Origin: Nocardia pneumoniae NBRC 100136
GTDB lineage: Bacteria; Actinomycetota; Actinomycetes; Mycobacteriales; Mycobacteriaceae
Length of the DNA: 64,000 bases
Assembly: GCF_000308755.1 (NCBI RefSeq)
Contig: NZ_BAGF01000040.1
Location: 186,001-250,000 of the forward strand
Reading direction: 5' to 3'
Shown one piece after another: positions 50,443 to 58,924 of this stretch. Below the pieces are notes generated by a model that worked only from the letters and a program-made list of their open reading frames with translations, had not been told where the DNA came from and searched no databases. Positions within the stretch are counted from its first letter, which is position 1; every line of letters begins with the position of its first letter. Position numbers and translations under genes: made by a program.

Positions 50443-52602
50443 ATGACCGCCGGAGCAGAGCTAGTGGAGCGAAACGACGAGGCGGCGGGCGCGGCGCCGG
50501 TTGTGGTTCTCGACGGCACCTGTTCGCTGTCCCGGGAACGGATCGGCGGGAAGGCATGGAGCATCAACCGCATGCGAGCCCTCGGTCTTTCGGTGCCGCC
50601 CGCGTTCGTGATCAGCATCGACGCCTGGGCCGACTTCTCGGCACGCGGGCTGATCGGCGAAGACGTCTGGCGCGCGGTCCGCGCGGGCATAGCCGCCCTC
50701 GAACGCGGCACCGGACGGACCTTCGGATCCGGCACCCGCCCGCTGCTGGTGTCGGTGCGCTCGGGCGCCGCGGTGAGCATGCCCGGGATGATGGACACGG
50801 TGCTGAACCTCGGCATGAACGAGGCCGTTACGCGAGCACTGGCCGCCGAGAGCGGCAACCCGACCTATGCGGCCGATACTTGGAAACGCTTCCGCGCCCA
50901 ATACAGCGAAACCGTGCTGGGTGATCCCGCCGGTGTGGTGCCCACCGACCCCTGGGAGCAGTTGCGGGGCGCCATCAGCGCGGTGTTCCGGTCCTGGGAT
51001 TCGCCGCGCGCCCAGACCTACCGGCGCAATCGCGGGGTGACCGGCGCGCCGGGCACCGCGGTCACGGTACAGGCGATGGTCTTCGGGAATCTCGACGAGA
51101 AGTCCGGCACCGGTGTGCTGTTCAGCCGCGACCCCAACACGGGGCAGCGCGCGATGTTCGGCGAATGGCTGGTCGGCGGCCAGGGCGAAGACGTGGTGTC
51201 GGGCCGGACGACCCCGCGGCCGCTCGACGAGCTGGCCACCCTGCTGCCGCAGGCGCACGATCAACTCCTGGCGGCGGCCGAACTGCTGGAACGCGATGGC
51301 CGCGATATCCAGGACATCGAATTCACCGTCGAATCCGGCGTCTTGTGGCTGTTGCAGTCCCGTCCCGCGAAGCGTTCGGCGCGGGCGGCGGTCCGTGCCG
51401 CGGTGGCGATGGCCGACGAGGGACTCATCGGCGCGAAGGAGGCGCTGGACCGGGTCACCGCTGATCAGGTGCGGGCCGTGCTGCGTCCGGCGACCGGTGC
51501 GTCCACGGGGACGCCGCTGGCCCGCGGCGAATCCGCCTGTCCTGGACTGGCCACGGGTGTCGTCGTGACCGATCCGCACGAGGCGGAGCGCCGCGCGGAG
51601 GCGGGTGAGGACGTGATCCTGGTGCGCCCGACCACCAGCCCGGACGATCTGCACGGCATGATCGCCGCCCGGGCGATCGTCACCGGACTCGGTGGCGTCA
51701 CGTCGCACGCCGCGCTGGTCAGTCGCGAAATCGGCAGGCCGTGTGTGGTCGGCTGCGGTCCCGGTGTGGTCGAAGGGCTGGCCGGTCAGGTCGTCACCGT
51801 CGACGGCGGCGCGGGCACGGTGTGGCAGGGGCGGGTCGAAGGCAAACCCGTCGACGCCGGCACCCTCGCGGATGTCGCTCGATTGGCCGACTGGGCGGGC
51901 ACCGACGCCGACGGATTGGAGGAGTGGCTGGACGCGCGTGCGACCGCGGCGTCGGCCCAGGTGGACGCGGAACCCGCCACGGTGACGAAGGTTCCCGACC
52001 TCGACCTGCTGCGGCTGATCGCGATCAAGGGACGTGCCGCCCACGACGCGCTCGCCACGGGCCTCGGCGCATCGACCGAGATCATCGCCGCCCGATGCGA
52101 AGAGCTGGTCGCCGAGGGGTTGTGCGCCGCGACGCCGATCGGTGTGCGCCTCACGGTTGAAGGCAGACAGCACTTGGACGGCCTGCTCGCGACGGAACGA
52201 CGGGAAGCCGACCGGGCCGCGATCGCCTCCGTCTACGCCGAATTCTGCGCGTTCAACGGCGATCTCAAGAACATCGTGACCGCGTGGCAGATGAAGGATC
52301 CGGCAACCGTCAACGATCACGCCGACGCCGAGTACGACGGCGCCGTACTGGTCCGGCTCACCGAACTGCACCGCGCCGTGCAACCGCTGCTGCGGCGGAT
52401 CGGCGAGCTCGCACCGCGTTTGGCGCGGTACACCGGCCGATTCGCGCATGCGATGGAGCGGATCACCGCCGGGGATCACTCCTGGGTCGCCCGTCCCGTG
52501 CTCGACAGCTACCACACCGTGTGGTTCGAGCTGCACGAGGACCTGATCGGACTGTGCGGCCTGAGCCGCGCCGACGAGGCGGCGGCCGGCCGTGCCCACT
52601 GA
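50443..52602 (+). CDS. PEP/pyruvate-binding ATP-grasp enzyme, PPDK-like but lacking the PEP/pyruvate barrel
   Basis: 719 residues. N-terminal pyruvate phosphate dikinase ATP-grasp domain (about 10-330; R-S-G-A-A-V-S-M-P-G-M-M-D-T-V-L-N-L-G) and the swivelling phosphohistidine domain (about 355-460; His422 in G-V-T-S-H-A-A). The normal C-terminal TIM barrel that binds PEP/pyruvate is absent; about 230 residues of other sequence, largely helical, follow. It may phosphorylate a different acceptor, as rifampicin phosphotransferases do, or work with a partner. The ATG at 50443 has an AAGGAG site. A phosphatase gene starts 19 bases downstream. Confidence 0.85.
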   Translation: MTAGAELVERNDEAAGAAPVVVLDGTCSLSRERIGGKAWSINRMRALGLSVPPAFVISIDAWADFSARGLIGEDVWRAVRAGIAALERGTGRTFGSGTRPLLVSVRSGAAVSMPGMMDTVLNLGMNEAVTRALAAESGNPTYAADTWKRFRAQYSETVLGDPAGVVPTDPWEQLRGAISAVFRSWDSPRAQTYRRNRGVTGAPGTAVTVQAMVFGNLDEKSGTGVLFSRDPNTGQRAMFGEWLVGGQGEDVVSGRTTPRPLDELATLLPQAHDQLLAAAELLERDGRDIQDIEFTVESGVLWLLQSRPAKRSARAAVRAAVAMADEGLIGAKEALDRVTADQVRAVLRPATGASTGTPLARGESACPGLATGVVVTDPHEAERRAEAGEDVILVRPTTSPDDLHGMIAARAIVTGLGGVTSHAALVSREIGRPCVVGCGPGVVEGLAGQVVTVDGGAGTVWQGRVEGKPVDAGTLADVARLADWAGTDADGLEEWLDARATAASAQVDAEPATVTKVPDLDLLRLIAIKGRAAHDALATGLGASTEIIAARCEELVAEGLCAATPIGVRLTVEGRQHLDGLLATERREADRAAIASVYAEFCAFNGDLKNIVTAWQMKDPATVNDHADAEYDGAVLVRLTELHRAVQPLLRRIGELAPRLARYTGRFAHAMERITAGDHSWVARPVLDSYHTVWFELHEDLIGLCGLSRADEAAAGRAH

Positions 52603-52621
52603 TACCGCGGGGGAATCGACA

Positions 52622-53380
52622 ATGCCGGACGGCCGCTGGGTCGACTTCGCCCAGATCGACAACGTGCGCGATCTGGGCGGGCTACCTGTGCAGGATGGCG
52701 GCACAACGCGTTTCGGGGTGGTCTATCGCTCCAGCACTCCGCAGAACCTCACCGAGTCCGATCTGGCGAAACTGCTCGGCCCGATCGGTCTGCGCACGGT
52801 GATCGACCTGCGGCTGCCCGACGAGGTGGAGCAGGAGGGCTGCGGACTGCTCGCCACCGCCGACGTGGCACGAGTCTGCCTGCCCGTGCGGAAGTCGCCG
52901 CAATCGTCGCTGGCGGCACGCGATCTGGTGCCGGACTCCAGCCGGGTCGATCTGGTCGACCTGTACGACAAGCTGCTGGCGGGCAGCGCCGATTCCATCG
53001 TGGCGGCCGTACGGCTCGTCGTCGACGCGGGCCGCCATTCGGTGCTGTTCCATTGCGCCGCGGGCAAGGACCGCACCGGTGTGCTGGCCGCGGTGCTGCT
53101 GGACGCGGTCGGCGTGCCGCCGGAGGCGATCGCGGCCGACTACGCGCTGACCGGCGAACGCATGCGGCGGGTCCGCGACCGGCTCGACGCGCTCCCCTCC
53201 TACGCGGGGCTGCCGCCGGTCAGCACCGGCATTCTCGGTGTCGAAGCCGAGGTGATGCGGCGGTTCCTGGCGAACCTGTCCGCCGAGTACGGCGGCGCGG
53301 CCGAATGGTTGCTGACCAGCGGGCTGACCGCCGCGGAGCTGGCACGACTGCGCGAAGTGCTGATCGCACCGGAAGATTGA
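52622..53380 (+). CDS. Tyrosine/serine protein phosphatase, MPtpB-like (cytoplasmic)
   Basis: 252 residues from the ATG at 52622, with a GGGGA site; a GTG at 52592 overlapping the PPDK-like gene is an alternative. N-V-R-D-L-G-G near 18 and phosphatase loop H-C-A-A-G-K-D-R-T-G near 142-151 place it with the MPtpB/LipA group of phosphatases, which act on phosphotyrosine and phosphoinositides. No signal peptide. It follows the PPDK-like gene, probably in one transcript. Confidence 0.9.
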   Translation: MPDGRWVDFAQIDNVRDLGGLPVQDGGTTRFGVVYRSSTPQNLTESDLAKLLGPIGLRTVIDLRLPDEVEQEGCGLLATADVARVCLPVRKSPQSSLAARDLVPDSSRVDLVDLYDKLLAGSADSIVAAVRLVVDAGRHSVLFHCAAGKDRTGVLAAVLLDAVGVPPEAIAADYALTGERMRRVRDRLDALPSYAGLPPVSTGILGVEAEVMRRFLANLSAEYGGAAEWLLTSGLTAAELARLREVLIAPED

Positions 53381-53719
53381 TCACGTGACGAACCGCGCCA
53401 CACCCTCGCCCACGGCGAGATGGATGTGCAGGTGGCGGTTGTGCTGTTCGTTGCCGAGAGTCGTCAGGACCTGGCATCCACCATGCTCGTCGACAAGGCG
53501 CCTCGCGACGTCCTGGGTGACCTCCAACAGGTCAGCACCCAACGCCGGTTCCAACTCCAGCAAGGAACGGACATGCCGTTTGGGCACCACGATGACGTGA
53601 TCGGTTCCGAATCCGCGAATCGGCGGACGGAATGCCAGCACATCGTCCGTCTCGACGACGATGTCGATGTCGATCCTGCGAGGAATAACCTCATCGCAGT
53701 ACCAATCCACCTCGGTCAT
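53381..53719 (-). CDS. HIT-family hydrolase
   Basis: 112 residues from the ATG at 53719. The histidine triad H-N-R-H-L-H-I-H-L near the C-terminus and V-V-P-K-R-H-V near 53 are the HIT signatures. It cleaves nucleotide phosphoramidates or dinucleoside polyphosphates. It abuts the convergent phosphatase gene with no spacer (stop to stop). A strong stem-loop lies upstream of it, serving the secreted phosphatase gene or a read-through barrier. Confidence 0.88.
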   Translation of the reverse strand: MTEVDWYCDEVIPRRIDIDIVVETDDVLAFRPPIRGFGTDHVIVVPKRHVRSLLELEPALGADLLEVTQDVARRLVDEHGGCQVLTTLGNEQHNRHLHIHLAVGEGVARFVT

Positions 53720-53751
53720 ACCCACAACCCTATGGACGACCCCACATAGTC

Positions 53752-53787
53752 GAGCGGGTCGGTGGATCACAACCCACCGACCCGCTC
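53752..53787 (-). terminator. Strong terminator of secreted phosphatase gene
   Basis: GAGCGGGTCGGTGG (53752-53765) pairs perfectly over 14 bases with 53774-53787, with an 8-base loop. It begins 11 bases after the stop of the minus-strand phosphatase gene. No T-run. Confidence 0.75.
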
Positions 53788-53797
53788 TCATCCGCGA

Positions 53798-54700
53798 CTA
53801 CTGGGGCAGCAGCTTGGATTTCAGCGCGTCCAGCGTCGCACCGTCGATGCCGAGGCCGTCGGAGACGAATCGGTCGAACGACCCGAACGACGCACCGGCC
53901 TGGTCGAACGCGGCGTCGAGGAAGTCACCGCGCACGCCGAGGATCGGATCGAACAGGGCGGGATCGGTGACCAGCCCCCTGGCCACCAAACCGTCCATCA
54001 GCGCCTTGTTGCCCGCGGCCAAGTTGTCGTTCGATTCCAGATAGTCCTTGTACACCTGGCCCTTCGGCACGCCGAGCGCGGTCATCAGGATCGCGGTCAT
54101 CCAGCCGGTGCGGTCTTTGCCCGCCGTGCAGTGGTAGAGCACCGGTCCGGTGGCGTTCGCGACATCCCGGATGGCGGCGCCGAACTGCGCGCGAGCCGTG
54201 GCGTCGGCGACGAACCAGCGATAGTAGCCGCGCATGATCTCGGCGGCCCTGCCGTCACCGAACATCTGCTGCTGCACCGCGGGCCCGCCTTGCACCGCCT
54301 TGCCGACCATGACGTAGAAGTCGTTGCCCGGGTCGTACACCGGACGCGCCTGCGCGGGGATCGAGGCGGGGAGCTTGTCGGGGTTGGCCTGTACCTCGGC
54401 CGGGCTGCGGAAGTCGATCACCTTGGTGATGCCCGACGTCACCAGCTTCTGCTGGTCAGCGGCGGTGAGCTTGTCCAGGGCTTCGGTGCGGAAGACGACG
54501 CCCGTGCGCAGCTTGCCGTTGCCCTGCGTGGGATAGTCGCCGATATCCCGGGCATTCGGCGCCGCCGATAGCTCCATGGAACGGTTGTGCACGGTATGGA
54601 CGAGCCCTGGGCCCGCCAGTGCGGTCGTGGACGGGAACACGGCGATCATTGCGGCGGCGACACCAGCCACCGCACTGCGAACAGCACGCGAAATCGTCAC
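53798..54700 (-). CDS. Secreted tyrosine/serine protein phosphatase, MPtpB-like
   Basis: 300 residues. Signal peptide at about 1-29 (basic start, hydrophobic A-V-A-G-V-A-A-A-M-I-A-V-F, cleavage after A-L-A). N-A-R-D-I-G near 49 and phosphatase loop H-C-T-A-G-K-D-R-T-G near 190-199. It is distantly similar to the cytoplasmic phosphatase at 52622. An exported dual-specificity or phosphoinositide phosphatase could act on the cell surface or on a host or neighbour, as MPtpB does in mycobacteria (family knowledge). It lies downstream of the SDR/PEP-utilising fusion, separated from it by a terminator. Confidence 0.9.
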   Translation of the reverse strand: MTISRAVRSAVAGVAAAMIAVFPSTTALAGPGLVHTVHNRSMELSAAPNARDIGDYPTQGNGKLRTGVVFRTEALDKLTAADQQKLVTSGITKVIDFRSPAEVQANPDKLPASIPAQARPVYDPGNDFYVMVGKAVQGGPAVQQQMFGDGRAAEIMRGYYRWFVADATARAQFGAAIRDVANATGPVLYHCTAGKDRTGWMTAILMTALGVPKGQVYKDYLESNDNLAAGNKALMDGLVARGLVTDPALFDPILGVRGDFLDAAFDQAGASFGSFDRFVSDGLGIDGATLDALKSKLLPQ

Positions 54701-54750
54701 TGGATCATTCCTTCCATTGGGTCGCGGCCCGGCGACGCCGAACCGGCGAA

Positions 54751-54772
54751 CGGGCCGGGTGATCCCGGCCCG
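54751..54772 (-). terminator. Terminator of SDR/PEP-utilising fusion gene
   Basis: CGGGCCGGG-TGAT-CCCGGCCCG, perfect 9-base GC arms, immediately after the minus-strand stop at 54776. Confidence 0.7.
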
Positions 54773-54775
54773 AGC

Positions 54776-57178
54776 TCAGGCGTCGACGAGCAGGGTGACC
54801 GTGCCCGCCGACCCGTCGACGCGCACCCGCTGCCCGTCGGCCAGGCTGGTGCTGGCGGTCTTGGTGTCGACGACACAGGGGATGCCGAATTCCCTGGCCA
54901 CGATGGCCGCGTGCGAGGCGGAGCCGCCGATGTCGGTGACCACCGCCGAGGCGTAGGCGAACATCGCGGTGTGCCCGGTGTCGGTGACCGAAGCCACGAG
55001 GATGTCGCCCGGCTCGATGTCGTCGTCCAGGGACAGCACCCGCTTCACGGTGCCCTCCACCACGCCGGGGCACACCCCGATGCCGGTGAGGCTGTCTCCC
55101 GGCGCCAGAGCGCCCGCGGCGGGTAGCGGTTCCCACTCGCCCGCGATCACATCCGGCATCCGCACGCCCCGCAGCCGGGTCAGCTCCGCGCGCCGACGTG
55201 CCACGCGCTCGGCCATATCGGCAGGCGCCCAGAGGATTTCGTCGAGCGTCAAGAAGCAGGCGTCTTCGGCTTCCTGGAGCCACCCCGCCCGGATCAGCCG
55301 TTCCGCGCGTTCGCGTACGGCCAGGCGCAGGCAATGGGTGTACCGGACGACGGCGTCGCGGACGCGTTCGCGCGCCATCGTCGCTCCCGCCGCCATCCGT
55401 GCGGTGCGGCTCGGCGCCGGGTCGACCGGTTCCCGCTTGGGCGCGGGCATCTCGGCGGCTCGCGCGGCGGCGATCACCAACAGTTCGGGCCGGTCGCCGA
55501 AGGTCGGGTTGATCAGCTCGCATTCACCCGGTCCGCGATGCCCGATCCTCCGCAGCTCTTCCTCCAGCGCGGCCGCGAAGGCCGGGGAGATCGCCCGAGC
55601 CGCCGCGACATCACCCGCGTGTGCCGCGCCGTGCAACGCGGTGTCGCCGCGGCACAATTCGGCGAGCCGTTCCACGGCGAGCATGGTTCTGGCCGACTCC
55701 AGCCGCTCGAGATCAATGGGCACGGGCGCGGATTCCTTGCCGCGGGAGTGGATGGCGGTGGCCGCGCCGGTCATCATGACGCCGATGGACGCCGCCGCCC
55801 AGGACTGGTTGAGCCGGTCGCGCCACAGCAGAGCCCTGGCGTGCAGCTGCTCGTCGGTGAGTTCACGTATCGCCGCCGTGCCCAAGGTTTCCTGATGCGC
55901 GGCGGCGTTGATCCCCTCGGTGGTCTCGCGATATCGCAGCGCCGTGCGCAACACCCGGCCCGCCGCGCGCCAGGTGGCGCGGGTACTGGCGAAACCGGTG
56001 GGGGTGGGCGGCTTGCCGTGGGGGGTCAGCGAGATCTCGGCCGGAATGTTGCCGTACACGTCGCGCCGGATGCTCTGCTCGTCCCAGCCGGGCATGTTCT
56101 CCGCGGCCAGGACCCCGATGGAGGCGTTGATGTAGATGTGGTGGCCGAGCACGGTCGTGACGCGACTGGTCCAGTGCTCCAGCGCTATTCCATCCAGTGC
56201 GATCATCCTGCCCATCGCCGCGTTGGCCAGCCGGATCGCGCCCGCCTGCAGATCGACGGTGAGCGGTGTCAGCGGTCCGGGCAGCGCCTCGGAGGTGTTC
56301 GTCGCGGTGTGTACCGGGTAGGCCGGGTCGACGCGATCGTCGAATTCGCCTTCGAGTCCTTCCGGCGCCACCGACACCAGGGAATGGCCGTCCGATGTGC
56401 TCGCACGAGCGGGTATCACATAACCGGGCAAGGGGATCGCGCCGGGCAGGTCGACGAAGTCGTCACCGTCGAGCCTGCGGCCAACAAGTCCGCGGACGAT
56501 GTCGGCGGCTACTTCGGAGGCGGTCCAACCGCAGCGGAATCCCCACTCGTCGCGTGCCGCCGTCGTATCCACCAGCGGCACCGGCCGGGTACTGGTCACC
56601 CAGCTGGACATTCGCCTGCCCGCCGCGTCGGCGATGCGGTGCGCGTCCTCGCCGGAAACCGTGCCGGACGCAGCCAATTCGACAACGCCGGTACGCGGCG
56701 ACACCGCGGCAATCACGAGAAACCGTTCGAAGTCGTCGGTGTGCAACACCTGGAATCCGCCCGAGCGGCGCGAACCCAGCAACGGCACCAGGTTCCGCCA
56801 ACTGTCCCGATCGACGCGCCTGCCCGCCACGGGAGCGGTGCGCACGATCAGGGCGTTCACGCCGCTGGATCGCACGACATCCGTGGCGACCGAATTCCGG
56901 CCCGCAACCACGGGGACCACGAGCCGCGCTCCGGCCTCCCGGGCCGCCACCGCGATCGCGGCGAGCGAACCGCCCAGGTGCACGACTGTCGCGCAACCGG
57001 CGACGGCCTGTGCGCAGATCGATGGGTCGGCCGGATCGCCGGTGATCACCTGGACTCGGGGGTCGACGTACCGGTGCCGCTCACGGTCCAGCCCGACCAC
57101 GTCGTAACCGGCGGCCAGCACCATGCGCGCCACCGCGCGACCGGTCGGATCGGACACTCCGGTGACCAGGACCCGCAT
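54776..57178 (-). CDS. Fusion of SDR (NAD-binding) domain and PEP-utilising phosphohistidine domain, Rv2047c-like
   Basis: 800 residues from the ATG at 57178. N-terminal extended-SDR Rossmann domain (V-T-G-V-S-D-P-T-G-R-A near 5; about 1-270). A long central region is related to the linker of rifampicin-phosphotransferase-type proteins (about 300-700). The C-terminal PEP-utiliser swivelling domain carries the phosphohistidine in G-S-A-S-H-A-A-I-V-A (about 725-800). There is no ATP-grasp domain, so it cannot phosphorylate itself in the PPDK way. The PPDK-like protein at 50443 has the ATP-grasp, and the two might work together (speculative). Mycobacterial Rv2047c has the same plan (from memory). 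Confidence 0.82.
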   Translation of the reverse strand: MRVLVTGVSDPTGRAVARMVLAAGYDVVGLDRERHRYVDPRVQVITGDPADPSICAQAVAGCATVVHLGGSLAAIAVAAREAGARLVVPVVAGRNSVATDVVRSSGVNALIVRTAPVAGRRVDRDSWRNLVPLLGSRRSGGFQVLHTDDFERFLVIAAVSPRTGVVELAASGTVSGEDAHRIADAAGRRMSSWVTSTRPVPLVDTTAARDEWGFRCGWTASEVAADIVRGLVGRRLDGDDFVDLPGAIPLPGYVIPARASTSDGHSLVSVAPEGLEGEFDDRVDPAYPVHTATNTSEALPGPLTPLTVDLQAGAIRLANAAMGRMIALDGIALEHWTSRVTTVLGHHIYINASIGVLAAENMPGWDEQSIRRDVYGNIPAEISLTPHGKPPTPTGFASTRATWRAAGRVLRTALRYRETTEGINAAAHQETLGTAAIRELTDEQLHARALLWRDRLNQSWAAASIGVMMTGAATAIHSRGKESAPVPIDLERLESARTMLAVERLAELCRGDTALHGAAHAGDVAAARAISPAFAAALEEELRRIGHRGPGECELINPTFGDRPELLVIAAARAAEMPAPKREPVDPAPSRTARMAAGATMARERVRDAVVRYTHCLRLAVRERAERLIRAGWLQEAEDACFLTLDEILWAPADMAERVARRRAELTRLRGVRMPDVIAGEWEPLPAAGALAPGDSLTGIGVCPGVVEGTVKRVLSLDDDIEPGDILVASVTDTGHTAMFAYASAVVTDIGGSASHAAIVAREFGIPCVVDTKTASTSLADGQRVRVDGSAGTVTLLVDA

Positions 57179-57261
57179 GAATTCTTCCTCCTCGCTGACG
57201 CCCACGCAGACGTGACGCCGTTCACAACCATCGCCAGCCGCCGACCCCGCGACGGCCCGCA

Positions 57262-57278
57262 GTCCCGATGAACGGGAC
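57262..57278. promoter_or_regulatory. GTCCCG-N5-CGGGAC palindrome before FAD/HsaA/HsaD operon
   Basis: GTCCCG-ATGAA-CGGGAC, perfect 6-base arms, 63 bases before the ATG at 57341, in the 162-base divergent spacer. Same arms as 43120-43136. Confidence 0.5.
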
Positions 57279-57340
57279 CGGAGGGTCGCTCACCAAGACA
57301 GGCGACCAGGAACCTCCCGCGGCCGGGGAAAGTCGGTGCC

Positions 57341-58924
57341 ATGAGTGGTCGTGATTCGGTCGCGCCCAGGGAGGCCGCCGAGGTGCGCGCCTACGACATC
57401 GAGACCGACGTGCTGGTGGTCGGTTACGGATGCGCCGGGGCCGCCGCGGCGTTCGAGGCGGCGCGGGCGGGCGCGCAGGTGCTGGTGCTGGATCGGATGG
57501 GTGGTCCCGGCGGCGCGTCGGCACTGTCGGGCGGCGAGATCTATCTCGGCGGCGGCACACCGATCCAAAAGGCGTGCGGCTTCGACGACGACCCGGCGGC
57601 CATGGCCGCGTTTCTGTCGGCCGCGCTCGGCCCGGGCGCCGATACAGAGAAGATCACTCGCTACAGCGAGGACAGCGTCGCGCATTTCCACTGGCTCGCC
57701 GCCCGCGGCGTACCGTTCAAGCCCACGTTGTGGGATGCGCCTGTCTGGGTGCCGCCCACGGACGACGGCCTCATGTGGCTGGGGGAGAACAGCTGGCCGT
57801 TCGCCGAACTCGCCCGGCCCGCGCCCCGCGGACATCGCCCGTCCGCCGCCGACTTCGGCGGCAAGCTGCTCATGGACCGCCTTGCCGAGGCCGCCCGATC
57901 CGCCGGTGCGACGGCGCTTTTCGACACTCGGGCGACCTGTCTGATCGTCGCGGACGACGGCGCGGTCGTCGGTGTGGTGGCTCGGCGGTACGGCACCGAG
58001 CTGTCTGTCCGGGCCCGCCGCGGCGTAGTGCTGACGACCGGCGGTTTCGTCGACAACGACGCCATGCTGGCGGCACATGCGCCGAAACTGCTGGGGCACA
58101 CCAAGGTCAGCGCGGGCACCGATGACGGCAGCGGTATCCGGATGGCGCAGGCGATCGGCGCGGCCGTGCGGCACATGTCCACAGGGCAGGTCGGCATCTC
58201 GCTCGTCCCGGGCCTGGCCGCGCGCGGCATGGTGGTGAACGGGCATGGGCAGCGGTTCGTCAACGAGGACACCTACCCCGGCCGGATCGGTCAGGCGGCG
58301 CTGTTCGGGCCGGGCATGGACACCTGGGTCGTGCTGGACGAACGGGCCTACGACGAGGTGCCGCAGCAGCAGCGGTGGGGTGTTCGGCCCACGCATGTGG
58401 CCGAGACCGTCGAGGAACTCGCCGAGCTCATGGGCGTCCCGGCGGCCGCGCTGGCCGATACCGTCCGCCGATACAACGCCTTCGCCGCCGACGGTGTGGA
58501 CCCCGAGTTCGGGAAAGCGGCGCGCTGGGTGCGGCCCCTCACGCCGCCGTTCGCCGCGATCGACGTCAAGGCGGGCGTGCGGCCACCGGCCGAGTCCGGC
58601 GATCGCCGCGGCACCGGCGCCTCCGTCTTCACTCTCGGCGGACTGCACACCTCGCTCGACGGCGCGGTGCTCGATATCGACGGCGCCGCGATTCCCGGCC
58701 TGTTCGCCGCGGGCCGCGCCGCCAGCAACCTGCACGGCGAGGGATACATCAGCGGCACCTCGCTCGGTGACGGCACCTTCTTCGGCCGCCGCGCGGGCGT
58801 CGCCGCGGCCCGCGACAACTCCAGCCGCACGGTGGGTTCCGATCATCGGGATGGATCGGATCCGACGGCGCCGCACCGGCCTAGCGTCGAAACGCAAGCA
58901 CTACCAGGAGGACTACCGGTATGA
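57341..58924 (+). CDS. FAD-dependent oxidoreductase, 3-ketosteroid dehydrogenase/fumarate reductase-like
   Basis: 527 residues. FAD motif V-L-V-V-G-Y-G-C-A-G-A-A-A near 24-36, E-D-T-Y-P-G-R-I-G-Q-A near 308 and C-terminal F-A-A-G-R-A-A-S-N with S-G-T-S-L-G-D-G-T-F-F-G-R-R. It is a paralogue of 8528-9997, with a Gly/Ser/Asp-rich C-terminal extension of about 35 residues that ends in ATGA overlap with the HsaA-like gene. It probably desaturates a ring ketone upstream of the HsaA-like hydroxylation. Confidence 0.88.
   Translation: MSGRDSVAPREAAEVRAYDIETDVLVVGYGCAGAAAAFEAARAGAQVLVLDRMGGPGGASALSGGEIYLGGGTPIQKACGFDDDPAAMAAFLSAALGPGADTEKITRYSEDSVAHFHWLAARGVPFKPTLWDAPVWVPPTDDGLMWLGENSWPFAELARPAPRGHRPSAADFGGKLLMDRLAEAARSAGATALFDTRATCLIVADDGAVVGVVARRYGTELSVRARRGVVLTTGGFVDNDAMLAAHAPKLLGHTKVSAGTDDGSGIRMAQAIGAAVRHMSTGQVGISLVPGLAARGMVVNGHGQRFVNEDTYPGRIGQAALFGPGMDTWVVLDERAYDEVPQQQRWGVRPTHVAETVEELAELMGVPAAALADTVRRYNAFAADGVDPEFGKAARWVRPLTPPFAAIDVKAGVRPPAESGDRRGTGASVFTLGGLHTSLDGAVLDIDGAAIPGLFAAGRAASNLHGEGYISGTSLGDGTFFGRRAGVAAARDNSSRTVGSDHRDGSDPTAPHRPSVETQALPGGLPV
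58836..58889 (+). promoter_or_regulatory. Possible internal promoter before HsaA-like gene
   Basis: GTTCCG-ATCAT-CGGGAT (58836-58852) is a degenerate copy of the GTCCCG-N5-CGGGAC site. It is followed by CCTAGCGTCG (58880-58889), the same ten bases at the same 44-base offset as at 43120/43164. It lies inside the 3' coding end of the upstream gene. Confidence 0.45.

Noticed and set aside
50461..52704. 747-codon minus-strand ORF opposite the PPDK-like gene
   Set aside because: Low-complexity antisense translation; the plus strand carries clear ATP-grasp and phosphohistidine motifs.
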